Part shown: positions 32,394-44,386 of the stretch, piece after piece
Layout of the letters: each line of letters starts with the position of its first letter
Numbering within the stretch: the first letter of the stretch is position 1
Source of the DNA: Echria macrotheca
Lineage: Eukaryota; Ascomycota; Sordariomycetes; Sordariales; Schizotheciaceae
Assembly (NCBI GenBank): GCA_030411725.1
Contig: MU839828.1
Coordinates: 1,054,001-1,118,000, forward strand
Direction: 5' to 3'
DNA: 64,000 bases
Position numbers and translations under genes: made by a program
Notes under the pieces: model-generated
Databases searched by the model: none
Told to the model about the DNA's origin: nothing
The model's input: only the letters and a program-made list of their open reading frames with translations

Positions 32394-32659
32394 TGTCGGA
32401 TTCTGGGTCTTTTGCCAGGGAATAGATTGTGTGTCAATTGGTGGTACTGGCCCAGCCGGGGTGCTGGCTGGGCCAGGTCTATCTATATCTATCCTATTCC
32501 TTTGTTTCTGAATGCCTTCATCTTCCTGACTGAGTCCTCTTTGACTCAGTTGCATGCCTCCTTGATTCAGTCGCCTGCAAGTAAACAAAGAGCTCCAAGG
32601 TGTCTTGCATCACTGGCGGCCTTTGGGCCTTTGCCCATCAGGGTGCCTGCATCTTCACA
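32394..32659 (+). mobile_element. Solo LTR, copy 1
   Basis: A 266-bp unit starting TGTCGGATTC and ending CTTCACA, flanked by CCATA on both sides (32389-32393 and 32660-32664). It is about 75-80% alike by eye to the unit at 33291, with shared blocks GTACTGGCCCAGCCGG, TGAATGCCTTCATCTTCCTG and CGCCTGCAAGTAAACAAAGA. A 5-bp TSD and TG...CA ends identify a recombined LTR. The flanking match extends to 7 bp (CACCATA) if the LTR ends at CTTCA. Confidence 0.8.
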
Positions 32660-33290
32660 CCATACAGATCAGCATCCACAAATCGCCAAGCTACGATTAC
32701 CGGTTTCGAACACTCCCATAGTCGCGCAATATCGATGCATGATCAGGATCCCGGAGACAGTCACAGTGCAGATTCAAGGTCATCTGCGCCGAGCGCCCCC
32801 TAGACGCTGCCGCAACTTCGTCCAGAGGGCGGAGGTAACGGGGCCGCTGCGACCGGACAACTGTTATCATTAGGTACGTAGGCCTTAGTCGCCGCCTACG
32901 AGGGCGACATGTCAGCATCAGTCACACCCGGCGAGCCGATCCTCAACCAAATCCCGACATACCAAGTTTACCTTAGGTTTCAGCTTGAACAAGACTGCCT
33001 CCGACGGTTTGTATTCCCCCTACAGTGTAGACGCTAAAGTAAGCACAGAGACACACTCTATGCGCTCTAAGTTGTAATTGTGTTGTGGTGTTCAAGTGTC
33101 CCTCAACGTTTGCTCCGGACTCCGCGCAGGAAATATCGGTCAGACAACACCAACCGCCCCACGCCCGCTGTACAGGGCCATTTAGTATATAGAGGTCTAA
33201 ATGGTCGGAATATAGATGTCTCAAACCCGAGCCATCTACTTGTGTCGGGTCTTGCAGGGCCGGATATACCTAAGGTAGGCTTCCAGTAAC

Positions 33291-33524
33291 TGTGGGAACC
33301 TGGGTTCTCTGCAGGGAATAGACTGTATGTCAATTGGGGGTACTGGCCCAGCCGGAGCTGGACCAGGTCATCTATCTATATATTCTGTTTCCTTTGTTCT
33401 GAATGCCTTCATCTTCCTGACTCAGTTGCCTTTGACTCAGTCGCCTGCAAGTAAACAAAGAGTCTAAGATGTCTCGCATCTGCATCACTGGCGGTCTTTG
33501 CCCATCAGGGTGCCTGAATCTTCA
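33291..33524 (+). mobile_element. Solo LTR, copy 2
   Basis: A 234-bp unit from TGTGGGAACC to GAATCTTCA, flanked by the perfect 5-bp repeat GTAAC (33286-33290 and 33525-33529). It belongs to the same LTR family and orientation as 32394-32659. Because each copy has its own TSD, they are two independent solo LTRs rather than the two ends of one element. Confidence 0.82.
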
Positions 33525-34248
33525 GTAACAGCCGTGGAATCTTCCAGTTGCCGGAAGGCCGCCGTGGATTACATAGACAGTAAAAAACACGGCAATATGA
33601 GACGTTTTTGGAAGAGGAACAGTTTCGGAGGTGCCCTTCATCATGGCAGAGCCCTGGTTGTCTGCCGCGTAGGAAGGACTATGTAGGCACAATACGGGGG
33701 CCTGTGAACAACAACACCACCCAAGCAGACTGGGCGGACGAAGACTCTCATATTCAAGACGGACTCACACCGGAAGCATTGTATGTAATCCCATATATCT
33801 CGGTCAGCTTCATGACCGAGCCCCTCGGATTGGTGCTTCCCAGCGGAGACAATTCGAGTGCTTTATGCTCTGAAAAAGAGTGGCTGCTGGTCCTGGCCAG
33901 TGAACAACGAGGGCGGAGCCTCTGTCCAATAGCAGGCAAGAAAGTCTGCAGCAGTAGGCCTCAGGGCATCGTTGGGCAGCTAGGCACAAATCCACCAGGC
34001 GGGCCCAATTCTTTCCGCAACCCTCGCGCTTGTTACCTAGGTTGGGAAGGAGCACCACCTCAGGATAGCAGGAGCGCAAGGACCACAAGCACCTGTATTT
34101 AGCCAGTCTTTAGGACTCATCCTCTCTTCTACCAAACAGCATCCTTAGCACCAATCTCTCACGCTCGTCGTCAAGAAACTCCCATCAACGAATTTTTTTT
34201 GGCTTCACAGGCTAGCCGTTCGCGAGTGATACATACCCCTCTCGCACA

Positions 34249-35472
34249 ATGGCAGAGAAATACGACTTCGTTATGGATCCTTGCGGGGACGTGGTTCTCA
34301 TTCTCAAGCATCCCGACTCTCCGTTCGCTGTCTGGGACGAAGATTCGGCCACCATTGCCGACGATCCAAGCCCAGCTGACGACCATTTACCGGTACCAGA
34401 CACCGACAGGACGTTCCTTCTTTCCTCCCGGCATCTGTGCCTTGCATCTCCCGTACTCAAGGTGATGCTCTCGGGCGGATGGATCGAAGGGATAAAATCT
34501 GCTCCTGACGGTCTCTATCAGCTCACCGCAGAGCATTGGGACAGCGAAGCCCTCGCTGTTGTCATGAATGTTGTCCACGGACGCTGGAACCTAGTGCCTA
34601 GGGAGATTTCCGTTGAAATGCTTGCCAAACTCGCCGTCATTGTGGATTACTACGACATCCACGAGCCTTTACAACTCATATTACACATGTGGATGACGCC
34701 TTTCTCGGCTTCGTCAATTCCTACGAGAATTGGCCGCGAGCTGGTGTTGTGGCTCTTGATCGCATGGGTCTTCAAAAACGATGTTCTCTTCCTGCAGGCG
34801 GCCAAGGTCGCTATTCTGCGGAGCACAGACGAAATCAGGATTCCCATGGATGTTCCAATTCCGTCCTCGGTCATCAGTAAGTTGAACTTCCGAGCAAAGG
34901 ATGGGTCCTTGACTTTGTGAACCCGCTGTTATTTTTACTGACATGGTCCGATATCACAACCAGAAGGTATTAATACACGCCGTGATGAGTCCATCAAGGA
35001 CATAGCGGGCGGTCTCAAGGAACTTGTTCATGGCTATATTGTCGGTCAGTATGGTTGTGATTTCGAGTGCAGCTCAATCGAACTTGGGGCACTGATGAAA
35101 GGTCTGCACAAAGTGCAGTGGGCTTACGAGCGCCCTTCAAATGCTCCGCAGTTTGGAAATTTGAGTTTGGCCGAGGTCGTGACGAAGCTGCGAACTATAA
35201 GATGTCCTGTCTGGACCAAGGTTCCTGACAGCTGCTGTTGTAGCTCCGGCAGGAGGTACAGCTACGGGAACTCTCAGACATGCCAAAAGGCTCATGAATG
35301 CCTCGAAGAAATCGGGGTTTTCGAGGTCCAGGATTTTCGCCTTAGGGTTGGTGAAGATGTCACCACCTGTACCTCTGGTGGACTGGTTCAACACATTGCG
35401 CGTCTGGTGGAATCGCTTGAAAGCAGGATTGTGATCACTCTCGAGCAATTCGGATTCGGTGTCGGTAGCTAA
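34249..35472 (+). CDS. BTB/POZ domain protein
   Basis: Two exons (34249-34876 and 34964-35472; 87-bp GT-AG intron) give 378 aa. The N-terminal half is a fungal BTB/POZ domain: GDVVLILKHPDSPF (12-25), then an acidic insert, FLLSSRHLCLASPVLKVMLSGGWIEG (the core helix-turn-helix), and TAEHWDSEALAVVMNVVHGR. It is followed by LAVIVDYYDIHEPLQLI and RELVLWLLIAWVF, the usual BACK-like helical continuation of this fungal subfamily. The C-terminal part has Cys-rich CPVWTKVPDSCCCSSG and CQKAHECLEE segments and a conserved-looking IKDIAGGLKELVHGY. BTB domains mediate dimerisation and can recruit Cul3 ligases. The role here is unknown; many fungal paralogues exist and vary between strains. The frame looks intact. 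Confidence 0.82.
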
Positions 35473-35771
35473 ACGCTAGAAATGATGAGTTCGGTGTGCC
35501 GGGTGCAACCGACATTAGAAATTGATTGGAGTTTAACTGACTGCTTGAAGTTTTGGTTGTCTCTTGAAGCAGGATTGATGTACGAGTCGTCAAAGACGGT
35601 CACTTGGCTGGGCGAGTCAGCGCGGCCCTACGCTAACGCTCTGGGGTGCTTCCGGCCTCACTCAGCGACAAATTCCTTCTGTCAGACAAATCACGTAACT
35701 CTCCAAACTTATCTTATCAGGTTTTCTTTTCAGGTCCAAGAGCCAAGTAGATAACGAAATAACTGTCTGAC
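35473..35771. other. Gene-to-island transition
   Basis: The last normal-GC sequence after the BTB gene. A 90-codon frame at 35482-35754 has no domain support. The CTGAC target site of the first solo LTR of the island is at 35767-35771. Confidence 0.4.
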
Positions 35772-35917
35772 TGTCACGGCACTAGCGGCAGCGCTAACGA
35801 CCACTAAGCCATGCCCTATAAAAGGATACGAATCAATTAAGCTAACGACTTAATTGATCCCAGCGCTCTATATAGCTCGTCATCTCAGCCCTGCACCGGG
35901 TGCGCAGGGCCGTGACA
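35772..35917. mobile_element. Short solo LTR or TRIM-type unit
   Basis: 146 bp bounded by TGTCACGGC and GCCGTGACA (a 9-bp inverted terminus), flanked by CTGAC at 35767-35771 and 35918-35922. It contains a CTATATAG core promoter-like word. The termini resemble those of the Gypsy LTR at 47730. GC is normal and it shows no RIP. Confidence 0.78.
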
Positions 35918-36031
35918 CTGACGACAGGAATAATTAAATACCCTTAAATAAACTAACAATGATATCTTAAAATATTTTTGTAGATAAAAGTCCTTGATAT
36001 AAAATCATTTCCATTTTAGTTTCAGAAAAAT

Positions 36032-36244
36032 TGTTACGGCCGAGCCGGTTGCAGGGTCACAGAGGCGAAGCTTGTGGCAAACATGCTGTATTGCGGAAAA
36101 TAAGAAGCTTGCTAGGTAGAAAGATCCTAGCCAGCAAGGAAAACCTATCTACACCCCTTAAGGGTGGAGCCCTGTGGGGCCCTTTACAGGGTCACATAAC
36201 ATAGCACCTAGCCTCCTGTCAGGCCAGGGAACCACGCCGTAACA
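36032..36244. mobile_element. Solo LTR
   Basis: 213 bp from TGTTACGGCC to CGCCGTAACA, flanked by AAAAT at 36027-36031 and 36245-36249. It is GC-normal and apparently not RIP-mutated, with a GGGTGGAGCCCTGTGGGGCC segment. Confidence 0.8.
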
Positions 36245-36254
36245 AAAATAAAAA

Positions 36255-37980
36255 GAGATTGCTAGAGCTGCATAGTAGATTTTGCTATTCCTGCATAGCC
36301 CCCACTTTTTTTCCGGCTAGCGGCTGCCAACAACAGTCAGCGCCCGCTAGCGCCCGCGATATCCGCTGAACTTTTTAATCATTAAAGTGAATGGTAATGT
36401 TATTTTATAGTTATTATATTAAAGCTCTTTTTCTATATATATTATTTTCGTATAAAATTACATTATAACCCAGGGTTGGGACATTAGTCCTTAGTTATTA
36501 GTCCGGTAGTCTAGACTACTGTAGTTTAGTAGTTAGAATTACGGTCGTAATTAGACTACCCGGACTACTAATCCGGGGAGTGACTAGACTACCTAAACTA
36601 GTAATCCGGACTACTTAACTACTAGTCAGAACTACTAGACTACCTGGACTAGTAGTCCGGACTATTGGACTACTTACTTTAAAAGATCCATTATTTTAAA
36701 TTTTAAATTATCAATTAAATAAGCTTTTCAGGCACTTTTCTTATAAATTCCAGCGTTTTACTATAATACTATTAGCTTTTTCAAATACATTTAAGGCCTA
36801 TAACACAGCTTATAACCACCAATACCGTGTATAAGTTATTATAATTTAACTACGTAAATTGATTTTTTAATTAATTATTTAAAATCTACTTGTACCAATC
36901 GTGGCAATTAGGTTAAAATAACAACTTTGGTTTCTAACTACTTTTATTAAATCGATAAATAGTAATACTATAAAATAAAAATTAGGACCTGTTAAGTAAT
37001 GATATAATACCGTAATAGCCCATTTTAGATTATATTTTTCCAGATTAAATTTCTAAAAAATAACTCTTTAGGCTTTTTTTCAACGAAAATATCATTTTCT
37101 TGATATTCCTATACTAGTTCTAAAAGGACTTTAGTACTAAAATGTACAATATATTACCCTATATCCTACTTTCAAGCTATCTTAAGTTAATTAAATAAAC
37201 TCAATTTTTAATGAACGATTTAAGTTCCAGTTGTACAAAAAAGTGTAACTTAGATTGATTAGCTTCTTTGAATTTCCAAAGACTTTTAATATATTCCAGG
37301 AGTCTAATTACTACTAATAGAAGGTTTCACATAATAATTAGTTCTACTATTATTAATAATAACTAAAAGCTATTACGTAATTGCTGCCTTATCTAGTAAT
37401 ATTAACGCTTTAAGTAAGTTTTCCTATTATATAATTTCCTTTTCGTAGAAAATTCGCTTATAAATACTGAAAAGGTAGTAAAAGGTATTAAAACTAAACT
37501 TAATAAATAAGTTATTAATTTCATTAGCTAATATTAGCATAATATACAGCTTATATTAGTAATATTAATTAAAATAATTAAGTAATAAGCCTAATATAAT
37601 AATAAAAAATAAAAAATACTATATTAAGGGGTGGATTACTAGTCCGGACTAGTGACTATAGTAGTTAAGTAGTCCAGATTAGTAGTTTGGGGGGTGACTA
37701 AACTACTGGACTAATAGTCCGGGTTGTAATTAAACTACCGGACTAGTAGTTTGGGCTGTGACTAAATTACTGTGACTAGTAGTCCGGACTAATAACTAGT
37801 AGTCCGGACTAAATCCCAACCCTGTTATAACCTAATGTTTATTAATAAATAAAATATATTTAAATATAAGCTATAGGTGCTGGCCTAATTTTGGAACGCG
37901 GTCGGAGTGGTCGGAGCAGCAGCGGAAACACAACTGGGGGCTATAACAGCATTAGTACTACTATGCCCGAAAGCTACCCA
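36255..37980 (+). mobile_element. Degenerate Mutator-like MITE carrying a hAT insertion
   Basis: The left end, starting GAGATTGCTAGAGC and containing GCATAGCCCCCACTTTTTTT (36293-36312), matches the terminus of the element at 42809. A decayed inverted counterpart with GGGGGCTAT...CTATGC lies at 37936-37966. The hAT-like element at 36471-37824 sits inside; without it the host is only about 360 bp. No TSD is clear, so the right boundary is approximate. Confidence 0.4.
36471..37824 (+). mobile_element. hAT-like element, subfamily A, copy 1
   Basis: 1354 bp from CAGGGTTGGGACATTAGTCC to the inverted CCCAACCCTG, flanked by a perfect 8-bp TSD, TTATAACC (36463-36470 and 37825-37832). CAGGG termini and 8-bp TSDs are typical of hAT elements. 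Both ends carry about 180 bp of tandem GTAGTCCGGACTAC palindromes. The interior has no transposase and contains two copies of a roughly 330-bp AT-rich module (near 36890 and 37225). Confidence 0.88.
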
Positions 37981-37984
37981 AAGG

Positions 37985-38701
37985 GACTATACATTTACAA
38001 AGGCGGCCTAAAGCTAAAAGCAAAAAATAAGCATGAAGTACAATAAGTATACTAATAAAACGATATACTTTAGTAAGAGTAAAAGCAATAACTAACTTTT
38101 AGAATTAAGTAACAACGCGAAAAGCTAAAAAGAATAGGTTTCACTATTAAGCTATACAAAGTTAATAGAAGGATGAAGTAGGTATAGGGGGAATATATAT
38201 CCTAATATACCTAAAGCATCCTTTAACGTACCTTTTATATTTACGAAAATTAAGTTAAAGCCCTTATATATATTTGTAATAGATATTAGCACCCAATTTA
38301 CCGGGTTATCGCCGGTTAATATGATATAAATACAAACTCGCAGCGAAAGAATTATCTAAACTAAAGGGTTAAAAGCTTACTTGTATTAAAACTAGTATTT
38401 GTATAGTAATTTAACGATAACAAAAAAAAGTACCAAATCAGGGATAATAGTTACAATAGTACTAATATAAGGTAAAAAAGGAAAAAAAAAAACATTGCGA
38501 GGAGGGAGAGTTAATTACTTATTTATATGTAGTTAGGTAACTTGTACCTAATTACGCCGGGACTTCTTTTCTACCGTTTAAACTCTTCCCCTACATAATT
38601 AATTAATTGAAATATATTAAAAGAGCACATTTACCCAAAACCGACTATATCTTACTTATTTATTTATTTATTTCGTTTCTTATTAAATAGAACTATAATT
38701 T
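37985..38701 (+). repeat. Dispersed repeat X, interrupted by the Gypsy element
   Basis: This stretch is present in inverted, diverged form at 49960-50842 (for example AATATACCTAAAGCATCC here against a reverse-strand match near 50650). Similarity resumes after the Gypsy element at 47926-47976, so X is the older host into which the retrotransposon jumped. I could not identify X; no coding remnant was recognised. Confidence 0.55.
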
Positions 38702-38706
38702 ATTAA

Positions 38707-40370
38707 TGTGACGGAGGCAGGTCTTTACGAGGTAAGTTACGTGGTAGAAGTGCTTAAAAGTGGTTAATTGTAGTCTGAAGAAGAAAAGGGAAAAGAAACA
38801 ACTTTGCGCGTATTATACGGGGTATTTGGTGTTGTGGTTTGTGGGGTCGTACAAACTACTATATACCGTATAGACTAGGAGCAGGGTTGGGACATTAGTC
38901 CTTAGTCATTAGTCACGTAATCCGGACTACTATATATAGTCCAGTAGTCAGAATCACGGCCGTAACTAGACTATCCGGATTACTAGTCCGGGTAGTGACT
39001 AGACTACTGGACTAGTAGTCCGAGGGGTGACTAGACTACCTGGATTAGTAGTCCGGACTACCGGACTACTAGTCCGAACTACCGGACTACTTAAAAAAAT
39101 ATATTATTTTAAATTTGAAATTATTAATTTATTAACTTATTTAATATACTTTTTTTCCAACTTTCCTTTTTATCAAAATAGGCTTTTTAGGCACTTTTTA
39201 TATAAAACCAAAGCTTTTACTCTAATACAACTAGTTTTCCAAAAGAGGTTTAAAGCCTATAATAAAGCTTATATCTATATATCTGGCTTAGACCTTATTA
39301 TATTATAATTACGTAAATCGCAACTTTAATTAATAATTAGAAATTGACTTGTACAAAAAGTTACAATTAGGTTAAACTAACAACTTTGATGTTTAACTAC
39401 TTTTATTAAATCAAGGGTTAATAATATTGGAAAATAAAAGGTACTCCTTAATAAGTAATAGTATAATATAATAATACCTAATTTTACATTAATATTTTTA
39501 TAGCCCAATCTTGTAACAATAACCATTTCAGAGTCTTTTTCGATAAAAAAATATTTTTCACCCTATTTCCATACTACTTTTAAATGGATTTAAAGGTAAA
39601 GAGGTAAAGTATATTATTATATATAATATCTAAAAGCTACTTTAAGTGAATTACGTAAACTCGAGTTTTAATTAACAATTTAAAATCCTATTGCATAAAA
39701 ATTGCAATTGGCTCGAAATAAGAACTTCGTATTTTAATCGATTCTAATAAGTCCAATAGCTATAATAATAAAGAGTAAAAAATACTAAATAGGAAGTAAC
39801 TATATACTAAATTAGTAAGGCACTTTAAATATATTTTTTATCAAGCCAATTTCGTAATATTTCTATTTTAAGGCATTTTATGCTTTAAAAGCCAAGAAAA
39901 CAAATAAAGCCTATCGACTAGAGAACTTATTATAAAGAAGCAAGGGAATAGGAAATAAAGTAGCAAATTTATTTATAAATACAGGAAAAGCGGTAAAAAG
40001 TAGTAAAAATACGCTTAATAAATAAAGTATTAATTTCATAAGCTAATATTACTACCATATATAGCCTATTTTGGTAATAATAGGTAAATTAATTAATTAA
40101 TAAGCCTAATATAGTAATTAAAAATTAAAAAATACTATATTAAGGGGTGGACTAGTAGTCCGGACTAGTAACTACCAGTAGTCAAATAGTCGGACTACTA
40201 GTCCGGGGGGTGACTAGACTACTAGACTAGTAGTCCGGCTGGTAACTAGACTACCCGGACTAGTAGTCCGGGGGGTAACTAAACTACTGTAACTAGTAGT
40301 CCGGACTACTAACTACTAGTCTAGACTAAATCCCAACCCTAACTAGGAGTATACGGCTAGGGCCGTGATA
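38707..40370 (-). repeat. 3' LTR of the Gypsy element, split by a hAT insertion
   Basis: The LTR runs 38707-38881 and resumes at 40350-40370 after the hAT element and its duplicated site. It starts TGTGACGGAGGCAGG and ends GGCCGTGATA. Alignment to 47730-47925 is direct (shared GAAGAAAAGGGAAAAGAAAC and GGTATTTGGTGTTGTGG), with mostly transition differences. Confidence 0.8.
38882..40341 (+). mobile_element. hAT-like element, subfamily A, copy 2
   Basis: 1460 bp from CAGGGTTGGGACATTAGTCC to CCCAACCCTA, where the last base is G-to-A changed. The perfect 8-bp TSD ACTAGGAG (38874-38881 and 40342-40349) lies inside the Gypsy LTR. The intact LTR at 47730 gives the empty site CCAGGAG with one copy. 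Subterminal GACTAGTAGTCCGG arrays and the two internal modules (near 39340 and 39680) are present. There is no transposase. Confidence 0.9.
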
Positions 40371-42808
40371 ACCCCCCCCTCCAAAAAGGCTCGACCGTGA
40401 ACCTTTAAAAGAATAAATAAATAAGACGATTTAAAATAAATACCCTTATTTATTTAATAGTAAAAAATCGAGTTTTAAACTGGATCTAAACTAAAGGTTT
40501 GAAGCGTAACGGGTTTGTTTTCTAGGTAGAGGAGGGGTGCTTTTAGGGATTAGTAAAGATCTATAGTTTTAGGGCTTTTAATCCTAAACCGCTTTACCAC
40601 GCTTATTTATAACTATTGCTTAAATCTACTAAAATATAACTTATTACTTTTTGCGTTTTATATTTTTTTTTTCGTAACTATATTTTTTTTAATAGTTACG
40701 TTATTCTCCGTATATAGCTCCACTACCTTATTTTTCTTCTTAGCGCGTAATTAATCCTTTAAATACTTTGAAGAACTTACTTTATTTAAATACCGGTTAT
40801 AATACACCTTTATAAACCATATATAATTTTAAAAGTTCTTTACATTATATTATATTAAATCTAAATTCTAACCTTTTTATAATACTTAATATTATAACTT
40901 TTACTTATTAATTTATAATATTAATACCTCTTTAACCTCCTATTTAAGATTATTGCTAATAAATTTCCTTTTTAATTATTTCGCTTTTTATCCTAATAGT
41001 AGGTTATTTGGGAATTTTTATAGACGGTTAGCGTAAAATAGATTAGTGCTTTTTTGGCCTTTTAGTACCTTTAATTAATATATAATTAGTTTAATTTATT
41101 TAAAGATTTTATAATAATTTTAAGAAATAGGGAAGTTAAATTTATTGCTGGGGTAATTTATTAATTTGCTCGTTTTTTTAATAATATATACCTTGTTGCT
41201 TATATTGAAGTTTGGAACCTAACGGTATACGTTGGCGTTTTTAACTTAGACTTATTATATATATTTAAAGTATTTTTTAGTAAAATTGACGTATTATTAT
41301 ATAATCCGTATATATTATTACGCCTTTTTGCAATTTAATTACTTATATATTAACAATTCGTTAAGCTTTATTTTTATAGTTTAATTAAATAATAATAATA
41401 TTAAAAACCCCTTTATAATTTTATATAATTATAATTTTTTTAAAGCTATTATAAGGTATTAATGTTTATACCGCATTTATTATTAAGATAATTTATAATT
41501 AATTATCCTAAAATTAATTGATAAAGGGTTATAAACGTTAGTTTAAATATTTATTTATAACCTTTATTTATCTAATAGTTTATTTATACCTTAAAAAGGC
41601 TAATCTCTATTTAATTCCCAGGATTTTTAATATTTTATCGTTAAAGTTTAAGATAAATTATCCTTTACGGTTACTAATAACAAATTATGAAATATTATAT
41701 ATTTAATATAGACCTTTATAATATATTTACGTAATATTTTGCGTTATAGTAATTATATTATAAGGAATTATTTATAATAACTTATTTAGCTTATTAATTA
41801 TTATTAACGTATTATTATATCTGTACCTATTTTTTGGAAAGGACTTAAAGTTTATTACTAGATTAGTTTAAATATATTAAAGTGGTAATAACGGCTATAG
41901 AAGCCCCAAAGTCTTATCGCGTAGTACTTTTAATAACTAATATATTTAATAGTTAGTAATATATTAATTAATGTTAATATTAAGTTTTAATTACTAGTCT
42001 TAGGCTTTTATTAGTTTTTTAATTTTATTTTTTCCTAAATATACGTAAGTAATTTTAATATATAGTTCCTAAATTACTTTTATCCTTAAATTATCTTAAT
42101 TAGGTATTATTAATCGTTTATTATATAAAAGGAAACTATTATTTATTAATAGGAACTTTCCCTTAATTATTATATAAGCTTTTTTTTAATACGTTTTAAG
42201 ATTTTTACTAGTTTTATTAGCGGTAAATAATATATTTATTAGCTTATATTTTAATATTATAAGTAAAAGAGTTTTCGCATTTAAAATGGATAAAGTAATA
42301 GTAACTTTAAAGTCTAAATCCTTTCCCTCTTTTTAGCTAATAATTTTAAAGATTTATAACGTTTAATAAACCTTTTTTATACTTTATAAATCTTAAAATC
42401 CTCTTTTTTACAAAAAAGGGTATTAATAACTTTATTCTCTTTACTTAATCGGTATATAATCCTAAAGTAATATTAAAATAATAGCTTAACCTATTTAACT
42501 TATTATATATTAAATAGTTATTTTATATTAAAATACTTTAACGTTTTATAATTAATAATAATTAAAAACAGCTTTTTTTGTTATAAATTAATAAATTTTG
42601 CTTTTTAGAATATAAAAGTACGGATAATAGTAAGAAGTTTTTTATTCTAAATTAGGTAATTAAGCTCTATTTATTATATTATTTCTAAAAAGTATCCGAT
42701 AAAATATTACTTTTTATTTACCTTTTATAATAATATTCCTATAACTACGTTATTAAAAGAATTAGTCTTTAAATACGTAAGTTAATTATACTTGAAGTAT
42801 AAAAATAT

Positions 42809-43887
42809 GAGATTTGATAGGTGCGCATAGCAACTTTTGATACGTGCGCATAGCCCCCACTTTTTTTCACCGGCCAGTTGCCACCAACTGCTAACAACTG
42901 CTAAAATAATATCTCGGTTTTTAATAAAGAGGAACTTTGAAATAAACCCCTTTTTCTATTATAGTTTATTAGGAAATAGAGTTAGTTACAAAGTGTATAT
43001 AATTGTTTTGTATTTTTTTAAAATTTGAAAACTAAAATAAAAAACGGGTTTTTTCTTTTATAAAAAGGAGTTTAAATATTAATAATACTACTATTAATAA
43101 TACTAATATATTAATACTTATAGCTTTATTTTATTTAGTTATATAAGCTATATTTTATAACTATATTATATTATATAAATTCTTTTCCTTAAAATAAAGT
43201 ATAAATCTTTTTTTTCTTATTTCTTACCTTATAATTAATTTTAATATACTACGCTTATAGCTACTTTTGGCTATTTTATACCTATAATTATAATAATTAT
43301 ATATATAATATAGATAAATAAAAAAACGTTATATCAAAGAGTTATAAATTTATAAATTATATATTTAAAACTTATAAAATGTTTTATTAATATAGTTTTA
43401 TCATAATTAAAAGCCTTATCTAACAGTATATTAAACTATTTATTATTTATAGTAAAAATAAGTAGTATACTTTTATATTAATAGTAAAAAGCACCTTAAA
43501 TATCTATAAAAAAGCTCTTTATATATTTAAAATAAAGTAAACTGTACATAACTTTACTTTAATTTAATAAAATTGCAGATCAAGTTAAAATCATGTAAAT
43601 AAAACCTTATATATAGACTTATCTATATAAATATTTAAAAGAAGTAAGTTAAAAGGCTTTATATTTGTTATATAATATTCTACTTATTATTTTATTAATG
43701 CTTGTAAAATAATCGAAAGTATAATAATCTATATATTAAGTAGAAAGTATATATGTAAAATAGTTAGCTGATACTTAGGTGGCGGACTGGTAGGCAAAAA
43801 TTTAGCAGTTGGTAACAGCTGCCCACTAAAAAAAAGTGGGGGCTATGCGCACGTATCAAAAGTTGCTATGCGCACCTATCAAATCTC
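42809..43887. mobile_element. Mutator-like MITE inside Gypsy pol
   Basis: 1079 bp with near-perfect inverted ends of about 57 bp (GAGATTTGATAGGTGCGCAT, then a GTGCGCATAGCCCCCAC block) and the 8-bp TSD AAAAATAT (42801-42808 and 43888-43895). The second pol copy at 54916-57138 has a single AAAAGGAT at 55712-55719 at the same position, which is an empty site. The interior is AT-rich and non-coding. Confidence 0.88.
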
Positions 43888-44280
43888 AAAAATATTAGCG
43901 CGTTTAATATCCTGTCCTTAAAATCGTTAAAAGCTATTTAATACGTTTTTATCTAAATAAAAAACTTATTCTTTTTTTATTAAGTTTATTAATAATTTTA
44001 TAATATAGTTATAATTTTTAACAAATTTATAGTAAAAGTTATAAAATTTTAGGAATAATTAAATACCCTTTACAATAGTTGGGATATCCCAATTGTGTAC
44101 TGTTACGATTTTTATAAAATTGGTTTCTATTTTATCCTTCCTTACGATAAACCTAAAATACTTTATTTTCTTAACCTAAAATTTGTACTTATTAATATCC
44201 GCGTATAATCTAACTTTGTAAAGCTTTATAAAATCTTCTTTATATAGATTTTATACTCCTTTAAGCTATTTAAATAAATT

Positions 44281-44386
44281 AAAATATTATTAATATAAAT
44301 AAAATAAAAGTCGTTTAAATACTCTATTATTATATTGTTAATAAAATACTAAAATATTAAGGGATTATTAGTTAATCCGAATAGGA
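44281..44386 (-). pseudogene. Reverse transcriptase core of the Gypsy element
   Basis: The minus-strand translation reads FGLTNNP, then after a TAG the segment YFINNIIIEYLNDFYF and YINNILI. Aligned to the Gypsy pattern FGLTNAP...YLDDILI, the catalytic Asp pair has become Asn-Asn and a Gln codon has become TAG. Both are G-to-A or C-to-T changes as expected from RIP. The enzyme is dead. Confidence 0.8.

Larger units (their letters stand above)
31998..34248. other. Intergenic with two solo LTRs
   Basis: No supported gene. Two related solo LTRs lie at 32394-32659 and 33291-33524. Open frames at 33608-34102 and elsewhere overlap these or lack domain signal. The right end (34150-34248) is the leader of the BTB gene and has an ATTTTTTTTGG tract at about 34191-34201. 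Confidence 0.45.

Noticed and set aside
32394..33524. One small TRIM retrotransposon with two LTRs
   Set aside because: Each repeat has its own perfect TSD and no primer-binding site or polypurine tract is visible between them.
33608..34102. 164-codon open frame upstream of the BTB gene
   Set aside because: No recognisable domain, and it runs through sequence with stops in sensible splice alternatives; likely chance.
36480..36680. CRISPR-like or satellite array of GACTACTAGTCC units
   Set aside because: The arrays are confined to the ends of elements with CAGGG termini and 8-bp TSDs; units are palindromic with no unique spacers.
39027..39308. 93-codon open frame inside a hAT-like element
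   Set aside because: The first part is translation of the palindromic array and the rest is AT-rich low-complexity sequence.
42837..43028. 63-codon open frame in the MITE
   Set aside because: It lies in the inverted terminal repeat and AT-rich interior; no transposase similarity.
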